This document shows positions 26,972 through 35,360 of a stretch of DNA of 64,000 nucleotides, in pieces (within the stretch, counting starts at the first letter, position 1; each line of letters starts with the position of its first letter). The DNA comes from Gilvimarinus japonicus (lineage in GTDB: Bacteria > Pseudomonadota > Gammaproteobacteria > Pseudomonadales > Cellvibrionaceae): assembly GCF_042847215.1 (NCBI RefSeq), contig NZ_AP031500.1, positions 1,798,001 to 1,862,000 on the forward strand, given 5' to 3'. The translations under genes and the position numbers were made by a program. The notes under the pieces were generated by a model that saw nothing but the letters and a program-made list of their open reading frames with translations, searched no databases and was not told where the DNA came from.

Positions 26972-28816
26972 ATGGCAGACACTCCCCCCGAATCCGCAAA
27001 CACCTTTGATGCTAAACGCTTTTTGGCGAGCCAGACCCGTGCGCCCGGCGTGTATCAAATGTTCAATAGCGCTGGCGATATTTTGTACGTTGGCAAAGCA
27101 AAAAATCTTAAATCGCGACTGTCCAGTTATTTTCGGGCCAGTGGTTTATCGCCCAAAACCGCGGCGTTAGTGTCGCGCATTGCCCGAGTCGAGGTGACGG
27201 TCACCGGCAGTGAAACCGAGGCCTTGATTCTTGAGCAAAACCTGATCAAAGCGAATCGGCCGCCTTACAATATCTTATTGCGCGACGATAAATCCTACCC
27301 CTATGTGTTTATGTCTTCCGGCGAGCCGTATCCGCGTATTAGCGTGCATCGCGGCGCCAAAAAGAAGCGTGGCGATTACTACGGGCCTTACCCTAACGTC
27401 GGCGCGGTAAAAGACAGCCTGAGCTTTTTGCAAAAAACCTTCAAGGTGCGCCAATGTGAGGACAGTGTGTTCCGCAACCGCTCGCGCCCCTGTTTACAGT
27501 ATCAAATTGATCGCTGTACCGGCCCCTGTGTGGACCTTATTAGCCCGGACGATTACGCCCGCGATGTGCAGCATACCCGCATGTTTTTGCTGGGAAAAAG
27601 TGACCAACTAATGAGTGAGCTGGCCGATGAGATGGAGCGCGCCGCACTGGCGCAAGAGTACGAGCGCGCCGCCGAGGTACGCGATCAAATCAGTGCTTTG
27701 CGTACGGTGCAGTCGCAGCAGTCGGTCGAAGAGGGCAGTGGCGATATGGATATTATTGCCGCCGCGGTGAAAAGTGCGACGGCTTGCGTCCATGTGCTGT
27801 TTATTCGCCAAGGGCGCATTCTAGGCAGCCGCAGTTATTACCCCAAGTTGGGCCTGGCCGAGAGCGAGGCAGATGTGCTTAGTGAATTTTTACCGCAATT
27901 TTATTTGGGTGGCAGCCGCGATATTCCCGCTGCTATTGTCACCGATTGCGAACTTCCGGAGCGCGAGCTATTGATTAACGCCCTGGCGGAGTCGCGCGGC
28001 GCGCGGGTGCACATAACGCATAAAGTGCGCACCCATCGCGCCCGTTGGGTCGATATGGCGCGCCAAGCTGCCGAACAAAATATTATCGCGCGTATCAATA
28101 GCCGCAAGTCGGTGACCGACCGCTTGCTGGCGCTACAAGATGTTTTAGGGCTGGATGAAATGCCCAGTCGCATGGAGTGCTTTGATATCAGTCACTCCAG
28201 TGGTGAGCTAACGGTTGCCTCGTGCGTGGTGTTTGATAAAGAAGGCCCGGCGAAGTCCGATTATCGCCGTTTTAACATCGATGGCATTACCGGCGGCGAT
28301 GACTATGCGGCCATGTCGCAGGCCTTAACTCGGCGCTATACTCGATTGCAAAAAGGTGAGGGCAAGCTGCCGGATATTTTGTTTATTGATGGCGGCAAGG
28401 GGCAGCTGGGTGTGGCCGAAAAAGTAATGGCCGAGTTAGGCGTCAATAACGTACTGCTGATCGGTGTGGCCAAGGGGACAACCCGCAAGGCCGGCTTTGA
28501 GACCCTGTATCACAGCGGCACCGGCAAAGAGATTGTGCTGGGTAGCGACTCGCCCGCACTGCATGTAATTCAGCACATCCGCGATGAGGCGCACCGGTTT
28601 GCCATCACAGGCCACAAAAATCGTCGGGATAAAAAGCGCAAAACGTCGTCGCTGGAGGGAATCCCTGGCGTGGGGGCAACCCGCCGCCGTGAGCTTTTAC
28701 GCCATTTTGGTGGTCTGCAAGACATTCAGCGCGCCAGCGTGGATGATTTAGCGCGGGTGAACGGCCTAAGCCGCAAGCTGGCCGAAGACATTTACGGCTA
28801 TTTTCACCCCGATTAA
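26972..28816 (+). CDS. uvrC: Excinuclease ABC subunit C
   Basis: UvrC makes both cuts in nucleotide excision repair. The 614-residue protein has the GIY-YIG nuclease (PGVYQMFNSAGDILYVGKAKNLKSR broken over residues 25-50), a UvrB-binding UVR motif (AALAQEYERAAEVRDQI), the RNase H-like nuclease (ECFDISHSSGE; FIDGGKGQL) and C-terminal helix-hairpin-helix repeats (GIPGVGATRRRELLRHFG). ATG 26972 is the likely start. Confidence 0.97.
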   Translation: MADTPPESANTFDAKRFLASQTRAPGVYQMFNSAGDILYVGKAKNLKSRLSSYFRASGLSPKTAALVSRIARVEVTVTGSETEALILEQNLIKANRPPYNILLRDDKSYPYVFMSSGEPYPRISVHRGAKKKRGDYYGPYPNVGAVKDSLSFLQKTFKVRQCEDSVFRNRSRPCLQYQIDRCTGPCVDLISPDDYARDVQHTRMFLLGKSDQLMSELADEMERAALAQEYERAAEVRDQISALRTVQSQQSVEEGSGDMDIIAAAVKSATACVHVLFIRQGRILGSRSYYPKLGLAESEADVLSEFLPQFYLGGSRDIPAAIVTDCELPERELLINALAESRGARVHITHKVRTHRARWVDMARQAAEQNIIARINSRKSVTDRLLALQDVLGLDEMPSRMECFDISHSSGELTVASCVVFDKEGPAKSDYRRFNIDGITGGDDYAAMSQALTRRYTRLQKGEGKLPDILFIDGGKGQLGVAEKVMAELGVNNVLLIGVAKGTTRKAGFETLYHSGTGKEIVLGSDSPALHVIQHIRDEAHRFAITGHKNRRDKKRKTSSLEGIPGVGATRRRELLRHFGGLQDIQRASVDDLARVNGLSRKLAEDIYGYFHPD

Positions 28817-28975
28817 GGCCGCGGCAGGTGTATAGGTCTCTCTAGGTCTATTCGCCACAAAAGCGCGCTGATCGCTTACAGCGGCCGCAAGGGTAGTGTA
28901 TTATCATGACCTTATACGGGGCACCAATCGGCCGCTCCTACCGCTAGACGCGAAACGCTGTAAAAGAAGTCACCT

Positions 28976-29533
28976 ATGACATTAGCCAATCAACTCACAC
29001 TTATTCGTATTGGGCTTATTCCCTTATTCGTTGTGGTGTTTTTTCTGCCGTATAAGTGGGCTCATATCGCGGCCGCGATTATTTTTAGCGTTGCCGCCAT
29101 TACCGACTGGGCCGATGGCTATGTGGCACGTAAATACAATCAAAGTACCAAGCTGGGCGCTTTTTTAGACCCCGTGGCTGACAAACTGATGGTGGTTATC
29201 GCCCTCGTGCTGCTGGTTACTCTGCACCCCGTCGCCTGGTTTGCCGTTTGCGCCTGCGTGATTGTCGGCCGTGAGATCGTGATATCGGCCCTGCGCGAGT
29301 GGATGGCCGAGCTGGGCCAGCGCGCCAGTGTCGCGGTATCCTACATAGGTAAAATCAAAACCACCTTGCAGATGGTGGCGATCATCGTGTTGCTCGCCAA
29401 TATCCCCGCGTTATTGTGGCTCGGTTATATCGCCGTGGTCGCAGCCGCGGCCTTAACCTTATGGTCGATGATTCTGTACTTAAAAGCCGCCTGGCCCTTC
29501 TTAATGGCCGGGACCGGCACCGACGGCGAGTAA
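28976..29533 (+). CDS. pgsA: CDP-diacylglycerol-glycerol-3-phosphate 3-phosphatidyltransferase
   Basis: PgsA makes phosphatidylglycerol phosphate at the inner membrane. The 185-residue membrane protein carries the CDP-alcohol transferase motif, seen as DWADGYVARKYNQSTKLGAF with DPVADK following. It lies downstream of gacA-uvrC and upstream of tRNA genes, as in E. coli. Confidence 0.96.
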   Translation: MTLANQLTLIRIGLIPLFVVVFFLPYKWAHIAAAIIFSVAAITDWADGYVARKYNQSTKLGAFLDPVADKLMVVIALVLLVTLHPVAWFAVCACVIVGREIVISALREWMAELGQRASVAVSYIGKIKTTLQMVAIIVLLANIPALLWLGYIAVVAAAALTLWSMILYLKAAWPFLMAGTGTDGE

Positions 29534-29644
29534 AAACCGCGCTAACTGTTTACAGATCAATCGTTTACAGAATTAAAAGTTTCCAAAAAGTGGAAATAGA
29601 GTAGGTTTTTTTGGTTTTTTACGCTAGAATGCCGGCCTCAAAAC

Positions 29645-29718
29645 GGCGCGATAGCAAAGCGGTTATGCTCTGGATTGCAAATCCAGCTAGCCCGGTTCGA
29701 CTCCGGGTCGCGCCTCCA
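29645..29718 (+). tRNA. tRNA-Cys (anticodon GCA)
   Basis: The acceptor stem GGCGCGA pairs fully with TCGCGCC. The anticodon arm CTGGATTGCAAATCCAG shows GCA, and the T arm is CCGGTTCGACTCCGG. The CCA end is encoded. A TAGAAT box about 20 bases upstream may be its -10. A tRNA-Gly, which precedes tRNA-Cys in E. coli at this locus, is not visible. Confidence 0.96.
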
Positions 29719-29776
29719 TTTTCCATCGAGCAGTTGTGTTGATGGGGTGGAGCCAAAGCCAAGCTTTGGTGTAGCA

Positions 29777-29967
29777 AGAAGTAGGGAGCAATCTCTACTA
29801 TAAAAAATATCTCCCGATATGCCCGGGTGGTCGACTGCATGGATGCAGGAGTTAGAGCAACGCAGGAGCAGTTGCCGGGGAATTGGGGTCAGCGCCCAGC
29901 GCTTACATGGCTAGAAGTAGGGACCAATCTCTACTATAAAAAATATCTCCCGACATGCCCGGGTGGT
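29777..29967 (+). repeat. Tandem duplication of tRNA-Leu leader and first 11 bases of the tRNA
   Basis: Bases 29777-29831 and 29913-29967 match at 53 of 55 positions (offset 136). The copy includes the upstream spacer and the first 11 bases of tRNA-Leu. Weaker similarity extends left to GAGCAGTTG (29728 and 29866). The left copy leads into TGCATGGATGCA (29836-29847), not into tRNA, so it is a relic and not a second gene. Confidence 0.85.
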
Positions 29968-30045
29968 GGAATTGGTAGACACAGCAGACTTAAAATCTGC
30001 CGATCTTAAATGATCGTGCCGGTTCAATTCCGGCTCCGGGCACCA
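29957..30045 (+). tRNA. tRNA-Leu (anticodon TAA), prophage integration target
   Basis: This class II tRNA of 89 bases including encoded CCA has acceptor GCCCGGG with TCCGGGC, the D arm GTGGAATTGGTAGACAC, anticodon arm GCAGACTTAAAATCTGC (anticodon TAA), a variable arm (GATCTTAAATGATC) and T arm CCGGTTCAATTCCGG. The phage integrase gene lies 100 bases downstream, so the 3' end of this tRNA is the probable attachment core. Confidence 0.95.
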
Positions 30046-30145
30046 TTTTTCTTTTTCTATTTCAACAGCTTACGCCATTTTTCAGATTTTTAGTGGTGGC
30101 GCATATATCCTCGTTTTTTCAAATCCGTACACAAACCGTATACGC
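30000..30145. other. Presumed attL region of the prophage
   Basis: A prophage integrase reads toward this tRNA 3' end and host synteny stops here, so the left attachment site should span the tRNA 3' part and the 100 bases after it. The core cannot be delimited because attR lies outside the window. Confidence 0.6.
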
Positions 30146-31171
30146 TTATGCTGCAATTCTTTTCCTGCTTACTACCAGCGGGTTTAGTGATTTGGCTTCT
30201 GTTAAGTGTTCCGGCGCTAAGTGCGCGTATCGCATCGTCATTTGGATTGTCTGGTGCCCCAGAATCTTGTTTAGGGTTAACAGGTTGCCGCCGGCCATCA
30301 TAAAGTGGCTGGCGAACGTGTGACGCAGTACGTGGCTTTTCTGGCCCCGTGGCAGCTCTATGCCGGCGCGCTCTAGCCCGTTGTTGAGCGCATCCTTGCA
30401 AGGGCCAAATAGGCGACCGTGTGCGGGCCTGTCTGTAACGATCTCTCGCTCCAAATCATCCGATATCGGAATACTCCGATTACGCCCGTTTTTTGTTTTA
30501 TTAAAGTGGACTTTTCCGTGGTGAATATCTTTGCGGGTCAAACTTTCCGCTTCGCCCCAGCGAGCCCCAACCGATAAACAAATTTTTGCCACGGCCAGCA
30601 CATCCGTATTTCTAGCTGTGCCCAACTCTGAAAGCAGTTGATTCATTTGTTTGATGGTTAAAAACGTTAATTCCCTCTCTTGCATCGTTAGTTTAGAAAC
30701 GTTCTCTAGCGGGTTGGCGAGGCCCCAAGAGCCGGACTTTATCAGCACATTAAACATGGCTTTTGCATAAGCCAATTTATGATTTATATCGTTCTCTGGC
30801 TTGAAACCCTCCGTGCGCCTAGTTTCTAAGCGCTCGCGCATGTACTGCTTAAAATCGTTTGATGTGAACGCTACGGCCAGCGGATCATTTAAACTTCTAA
30901 TCACCGCGTTAAGCTCCACCAATCGTTTTTTGCCAGACGTTAATAAATACCCGTGTTCGTCGTACCACTCCTGGGCTAGATCACTTAATTTGCGCGTATC
31001 CCGTTTGGGCTTGACATAGCTACCGGCAGATTGCGCTTTTGCCTTTTCCTGCACTTCAAAATGTTCGGCCTCGCGCTTTGTGCGAAACACCTTTCGAACA
31101 TGCGGCCCCCCACGACCAGCCGGCCAAAAATCTAGCAGCCATTTGCCGTTTTTTTGTTGTTTAAGCGACAT
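30146..31171 (-). CDS. int: Prophage tyrosine-type integrase
   Basis: The 341-residue recombinase would insert and excise the phage at tRNA-Leu. An N-terminal AP2-like arm-binding part (MSLKQQKNGKWLLDFWPAGR) leads to a core-binding domain and a catalytic domain with GARWGEAESLTR (first Arg), SHVLRHTFASHF (His-x-x-Arg), LGHQTIQMTMRYAHL (second His and Tyr nucleophile). This arrangement is that of P2-type integrases. It directly follows the repressor gene (stop to start without a gap). Confidence 0.95.
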   Translation of the reverse strand: MSLKQQKNGKWLLDFWPAGRGGPHVRKVFRTKREAEHFEVQEKAKAQSAGSYVKPKRDTRKLSDLAQEWYDEHGYLLTSGKKRLVELNAVIRSLNDPLAVAFTSNDFKQYMRERLETRRTEGFKPENDINHKLAYAKAMFNVLIKSGSWGLANPLENVSKLTMQERELTFLTIKQMNQLLSELGTARNTDVLAVAKICLSVGARWGEAESLTRKDIHHGKVHFNKTKNGRNRSIPISDDLEREIVTDRPAHGRLFGPCKDALNNGLERAGIELPRGQKSHVLRHTFASHFMMAGGNLLTLNKILGHQTIQMTMRYAHLAPEHLTEAKSLNPLVVSRKRIAA

Positions 31172-31486
31172 TTATTTTATCCAATCCTTTGCCCTGTTAT
31201 CGTCTATATCGTTTGCCTCAAGTCGCGATATGATGAGCCGTAAGCGCGGGTTGCTGCTGCTGCGTAATCTTTCAGCACTGATAATTCCCTCGTGCGTCAC
31301 AAAGCACGATAGCTCTGGAAACGCCTCGGTTACCGCATCGTATTCCAGCTCCGACATACGCACCTTAAAATATTCCACATTTTTAAGGCGTACCGCGTTC
31401 AACCCCATATCATCGGCAAACTCCTCTCGCGTTAACCCCATAAGCTCACGCACCATTCTTAAGCGCTCTCCGGCTTTAAATTCCAT
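31172..31486 (-). CDS. XRE-type prophage repressor
   Basis: The 104-residue protein has a helix-turn-helix of the Cro/C1 type (LRMVRELMGLTREEFADDMGLNAVRLKNVE split across residues 10-39), preceding a C-terminal part likely to dimerise. Its position beside int and divergent from the early genes makes it the probable lysogeny repressor. ATG 31486 is preceded by AAGG at good spacing; GTG 31492 is also in frame. Confidence 0.8.
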   Translation of the reverse strand: MEFKAGERLRMVRELMGLTREEFADDMGLNAVRLKNVEYFKVRMSELEYDAVTEAFPELSCFVTHEGIISAERLRSSSNPRLRLIISRLEANDIDDNRAKDWIK

Positions 31487-31625
31487 CGTCACACCTTTTT
31501 TTGCTTTGCGCTAATTGCGCCCCATAAGAGCTAACTATTATCACACAGGTAGACATTAACAGAACCTGAACAGGCCGATAATTGACCCTGAGAGTGTAAA
31601 AAAGTCGCCAAATAACACATGCAAG

Positions 31626-31640
31626 GGGCAATTATTACAC
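31626..31640 (-). promoter_or_regulatory. Operator-like site 1
   Basis: Read on the minus strand this is GTGTAATAATTGCCC, matching the dispersed dyad GGGTAATAATTACCC. It lies about 20 bases upstream of the rightward -35, with its centre 50 bases (nearly five helical turns) from site 2. Confidence 0.55.
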
Positions 31641-31675
31641 TTATGTTTGTAAAAATCGTTGACTTACACTGCGTG

Positions 31676-31690
31676 TTGTAATTATTATCC
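31676..31690 (-). promoter_or_regulatory. Operator-like site 2, covering the early -10
   Basis: Read on the minus strand this is GGATAATAATTACAA. It contains the TATTAT -10 of the rightward promoter, so a protein bound here would block early transcription. Confidence 0.55.
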
Positions 31691-31747
31691 TTTCGTCGCT
31701 AAGGGCTAATTGCCCTTAATTAATGATCAAACGGAAGGATAAACACC

Positions 31748-32140
31748 ATGAAAACCGCCACGACTACCACCAACACCACGCTGCCTAGCCCCGTAATGAC
31801 CCGCAAACACTTCTCTGAGCGCTCCGGCTTGCGAGTTACCCAAATACGCTCACAGGCCAACATTAATAACCTGCCAACGTTTGAGGTAGGGCGCCACAAA
31901 ATGATTAACGTTGCCGCCCTGGTCAACGTTAACGAGCACACCTTGTATTGCCCAACGGCCACCGCCGCCCAATTTGCGAGCTGGTGCGGCCTAACCACCG
32001 AGCAAGTCATTAGCCAGTTATCAGAGGGAAATTTGCCCGTAAGGCCCATGGGCAAGCTTCGCCTAGTCGACGTTGCAGAGCTGTACAACCGCTGCCTTAT
32101 TGCCGCTGGCCTCAACCCACCCAATTCAATTAGCGCATAA
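31748..32140 (+). CDS. Early regulator with two tandem helix-turn-helix-like repeats
   Basis: The 130-residue protein is the first rightward early gene, where P2-like phages encode Cro or Cox-type regulators. It contains an internal duplication: residues from about 15 to 60 and from 68 to 113 align without gaps with 16 of 46 identical, sharing F-x4-GL-x3-Q-x2-SQ, NLP, G and V-A-x-L-x-N. Each half looks like an excisionase or MerR-type winged helix. It probably acts on the switch and on integrase directionality. Strong ribosome site GGAAGGA precedes it. Confidence 0.75.
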   Translation: MKTATTTTNTTLPSPVMTRKHFSERSGLRVTQIRSQANINNLPTFEVGRHKMINVAALVNVNEHTLYCPTATAAQFASWCGLTTEQVISQLSEGNLPVRPMGKLRLVDVAELYNRCLIAAGLNPPNSISA

Positions 32141-32173
32141 CAACACACACGCTTTTTTGACTTTGGGGGACTC

Positions 32174-34894
32174 ATGCAACAACCACTAGACCATGCACTA
32201 CATCAAGACGTACTCGCCGCGCTGGAAAACGACGCCGAATTTCAGTTCAAGAGCAATACCAAGTATTTCCAGTACGGCCGGTGCAACGTCTGCAACCGTA
32301 AATCGTTGTTTATCAGCAAGGCCAATCCGTACCGCATTAAATGCAGCCACGTTAGCTGTGGCTTCGATGAAACCGTGTTTAGTCGGTACGGCTACCTGTT
32401 TGAAGACATAGCCAAAAAATACCCAGCCACACCCGAAAACCCCAACGCTAGTGCTGACGCGTACATGAGCAACAGCCGCGGCTTTCCGTTAATAAAAATT
32501 AATGGCTGGTTTAACCAGGGCAGCCGGCCACTACCCAACAGCACCAACCACGCGCCGACCGTGCGGTTTCAGTTATGGGGCAACCACTACTGGGAGCGCC
32601 TAATTAATGCCTCTGATATCCGCGAGTTTTTAAAGGTAGGCAAAAAGAAAAAAGCCCACTTTAGCTACGGCATCGAGTTTTTAGGCAAGGGCTGGCAGCC
32701 ACCCGAGCAAACCCTGCAAGAAGGCGACGACGTTTATATTGTTGAAGGGATTTTTCACGCGATTGCGTTAAGCCTAACCGGTAAAAAAGTAATCGCGGCC
32801 TTTAGCTGTAACAACCTACCCAGACAAATTATTGAAGAACACAAGGGCAGGGGGATAACCTGGCACCTCGGCTACGACAACGACTTTAAAGGCGCTGGTA
32901 ACGACGCGGCTATTAAGTACCGTGATGAACTTCGCCGGATGGATGAAACATGCGAGATTACCCAGTGCCCACAAGGCGTTGACTGGGATGACGTTTACAA
33001 AAACGGAAAATTAAACGAATCGTTCTATGACGACTGCCTACACCGTGGCCGCGTGTTCGGTGCTGAATCTATTGCTGAACGTGCCTACTGGTTGTTCCTA
33101 CGCCACACCTTTAATTACCGCATCATGGAGTACAAGTGCCGCCTGTACTCGGTAAATATAGACTCAGAGTTTAGCGACCAAATTAACGAAGCCGTAGCCG
33201 ACGCTAACGACGGTGACGACCTCTACCAAAAAGACTTTAAAGACGCCGTGGCCACCAAGGCCGGGCGAGAAATGTTCGTGCGCTATGTCACCCATAGCTC
33301 TATCAGCAACTGCCACCCCGAGTTTGTCTATTCGCAAGTCGATAAATCATCGGGCGAAGTCGGCTACCACTTTAACGTTAAATTTCCCGTAAGCCGGCCC
33401 ATGCAGATTGTGTTTACCGGCTCTGCACTAGAAAGCCCCGGCAGCTTTAACAAAGCTCTGCTAAACCAAGCCCCCGGGGCAACGTTCGACGGCAGCGCCA
33501 ACCAGCTAAAAATCATTCGCGATCAGTGGTTTGATAAAGGCGTGATGATCGTCGACTGTGTGCCATTTATCGGCTACGACAAAGACAGCGATATTTACGT
33601 GTTTCCTGATTTTGGTTACTCCAAAGGCCAGTTCTTACCCATGGGCCGCTACGGTTATATCACCAAAGGTAAAACGCGAGTAAAAACCACGCTAACCAGT
33701 ATCCCAATTAAACACAGCCATAGCTTTAACGGCGATTGGATAAACAATTACTACACCGCCTTTGTGGAAAACGGCCTTGTTGTTCTCGCTTTTTTTATGG
33801 GCAGCTTGTTTGCCGAGCAAGTGCGTAAAGAGTTGGGTTTTTTCCCCTTTCTGGAATTTACCGGCCAAGCCGGCGCGGGTAAATCCCTAGTATTAGAGTT
33901 TTGTTGGCGGTTACTTGGCCGTAAAGATCACGAGGGTATGAACCCGAGTAAATCAACCTTTGCCGCGCGCTCACGGATGTTCACCCAAGTGGCCAACATG
34001 CCCGTATCGCTCATGGAAGGCGACAGTAAAGACGGTCGCGACGCCAAAAGAGGGGCCTTTGATTATTCCGAGCTCAAAGATTTATTTAACGGCCGGGGTG
34101 TTCGCGCCACCGGTGCATTCAATCGCGGCAACGATATCATCGAGCCGCCGTTTCGGGGCACCATCGTTATATCGCAAAACGCCGAGATCGACGGCGACGA
34201 AGCCACTCTCACGCGAATCGTTCACTGTCACGCCACTACAGCTCACCAAAGCCGCGCAAACAAGCCCATCGCGGAATGGTTTCGCCAAGCCGATCTGGAA
34301 GAGGTGTGTGGCTTTTTACCGCATGTGCTGCGTAAAGAGTCGCAATTACTGCCCCGTATTCTTGAAGGCTATCGAGCCAATCTAGAGCAGTTCGGACAAC
34401 TCGAAAAAGTAAAGCATGGCCGGATAATCGACAGCCATGCGCTTGTAGCGTCGTTAGTACAAAGCCTCCCGCTGGTGTTCCCCAAGCTGCAACCACAAGC
34501 CATTGAGAGCACCGTAAATCTTTTAGCGCGCAGAGCTGTCATTCGCCAGCACCGTATAGAGGCCGATCACCCAACTATTCAAGCGTTTTGGGAAATTTAC
34601 AGCAACCTAACCAGCCAAATGAAAAGCACACAGAGCGGCCTGTCCGAGCCGCGATACCCGCTTAACCACTCAAAACGAGACGGTCAAATTGCTATCAACC
34701 TGCAGGAGTTTCACCAGGCAATGGTGGATAGCAATTCAGAACGCATCGACCTAAAAGAACTACGCAAAATTTTACCGGCTAGCACTCGCGCCAAATTCAT
34801 CGGCAACAAAAACGTTAAAAGCGCCATTAAAGAGGGTGAAACCCGGTGGTGTGCCGTTTTCGAGCTTCCCAATGCCACCAATCACACAGCCTAA
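32174..34894 (+). CDS. Phage primase-helicase (zinc finger, Toprim, P-loop ATPase)
   Basis: The 906-residue protein starts with a zinc finger (C37, C40, C57, C62). A Toprim-like domain follows, with VYIVEGIFHAIAL near 195 and HLGYDND near 240. A C-terminal ATPase has Walker A FTGQAGAGKSLVLEF (about 562) and conserved LMEGDSKD. This layout indicates replication initiation by priming and unwinding, in place of the rolling-circle gpA of P2. Toprim primase-helicases of this kind can recognise iterons, and an iteron-like element begins 100 bases after the stop. The last 150 residues are probably a DNA-binding region. Confidence 0.85.
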   Translation: MQQPLDHALHQDVLAALENDAEFQFKSNTKYFQYGRCNVCNRKSLFISKANPYRIKCSHVSCGFDETVFSRYGYLFEDIAKKYPATPENPNASADAYMSNSRGFPLIKINGWFNQGSRPLPNSTNHAPTVRFQLWGNHYWERLINASDIREFLKVGKKKKAHFSYGIEFLGKGWQPPEQTLQEGDDVYIVEGIFHAIALSLTGKKVIAAFSCNNLPRQIIEEHKGRGITWHLGYDNDFKGAGNDAAIKYRDELRRMDETCEITQCPQGVDWDDVYKNGKLNESFYDDCLHRGRVFGAESIAERAYWLFLRHTFNYRIMEYKCRLYSVNIDSEFSDQINEAVADANDGDDLYQKDFKDAVATKAGREMFVRYVTHSSISNCHPEFVYSQVDKSSGEVGYHFNVKFPVSRPMQIVFTGSALESPGSFNKALLNQAPGATFDGSANQLKIIRDQWFDKGVMIVDCVPFIGYDKDSDIYVFPDFGYSKGQFLPMGRYGYITKGKTRVKTTLTSIPIKHSHSFNGDWINNYYTAFVENGLVVLAFFMGSLFAEQVRKELGFFPFLEFTGQAGAGKSLVLEFCWRLLGRKDHEGMNPSKSTFAARSRMFTQVANMPVSLMEGDSKDGRDAKRGAFDYSELKDLFNGRGVRATGAFNRGNDIIEPPFRGTIVISQNAEIDGDEATLTRIVHCHATTAHQSRANKPIAEWFRQADLEEVCGFLPHVLRKESQLLPRILEGYRANLEQFGQLEKVKHGRIIDSHALVASLVQSLPLVFPKLQPQAIESTVNLLARRAVIRQHRIEADHPTIQAFWEIYSNLTSQMKSTQSGLSEPRYPLNHSKRDGQIAINLQEFHQAMVDSNSERIDLKELRKILPASTRAKFIGNKNVKSAIKEGETRWCAVFELPNATNHTA

Positions 34895-34994
34895 AGGAGG
34901 CGATCCCATGCCTAAAGCTTCAATTACCGAACCGTATATGTCTGGATGTTTTTTGATCATTACGGCCCTTTTGGGCGACTTTTTCAAATTCGAC

Positions 34995-35333
34995 GGGGGG
35001 CGTCGCAAAGTCCGAACCGACCGAACCAAAAATATAAAAATGCTCACAGCCCAGCAACCACGTGGCCTACAGCTAAGTGCTAAAACCGCACCAAGCCCGA
35101 ACCAACACCGAACCCAGTTCGGTAAGTATAAAAAAATAAAACGAACTTTTATTTTTAAAGAAAGGCTTATAAATCAGGGGGTTAGCTATTTTAGTGCACT
35201 CGGGTTCGGTCAGGTGCGTTTTTCACCGAACCGAATGGGTGATCGCTATCTGTCTGTTTTTAAAGGTTTTTTATCTTTTTTAAACACCCCAAAAAGCCCC
35301 GGTGCGGAAAGTTCGGACTTTGCGACACCCCCC
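34995..35333. repeat. Structured element with 23-bp inverted ends and CCGAAC repeats (possible replication origin)
   Basis: The two 23-base arms (34995-35017 and 35311-35333) are inverted copies with one mismatch: G6-[C/T]-GTCGCAAAGTCCGAAC. Inside are CCGAACC at 35012, 35021, 35097 and 35108, a hairpin ACCGAAC-CCA-GTTCGGT (35107-35123), a perfect AT-only hairpin (35132-35141 with 35147-35156, loop CGAAC), and GGTTCGGT/ACCGAACC (35203-35210 with 35225-35232). Next to a primase-helicase gene this looks like an iteron origin with an AT-rich unwinding zone. A frame happens to stay open through it: ATG 34908, behind a perfect AGGAGG, runs in phase to 35756. Confidence 0.75.
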
Positions 35334-35360
35334 CCATATACCCGCCGTGAGGTAAACGCC

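Larger units (their letters stand above)
31487..31747. promoter_or_regulatory. Prophage genetic switch region
   Basis: A rightward promoter is visible: TTGACT (31659-31664), an 18-base spacer, TATTAT (31683-31688). A leftward extended -10 for the repressor, TGTGATAAT on the minus strand, covers about 31537-31545. Palindrome TAAGGGC-TAATT-GCCCTTA spans 31700-31718 near the rightward start point. Two operator-like sites (31626-31640, 31676-31690) are listed separately. Confidence 0.65.

Noticed and set aside
29821..29850. A second, truncated tRNA-Leu gene
   Set aside because: Only the first 11 bases are present; no anticodon arm or T arm follows.
34995..35333. MITE or insertion-sequence relic
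   Set aside because: Inverted ends fit, but no target-site duplication is visible, there is no transposase trace, and internal iterons next to a primase fit a replication element better. Not excluded.
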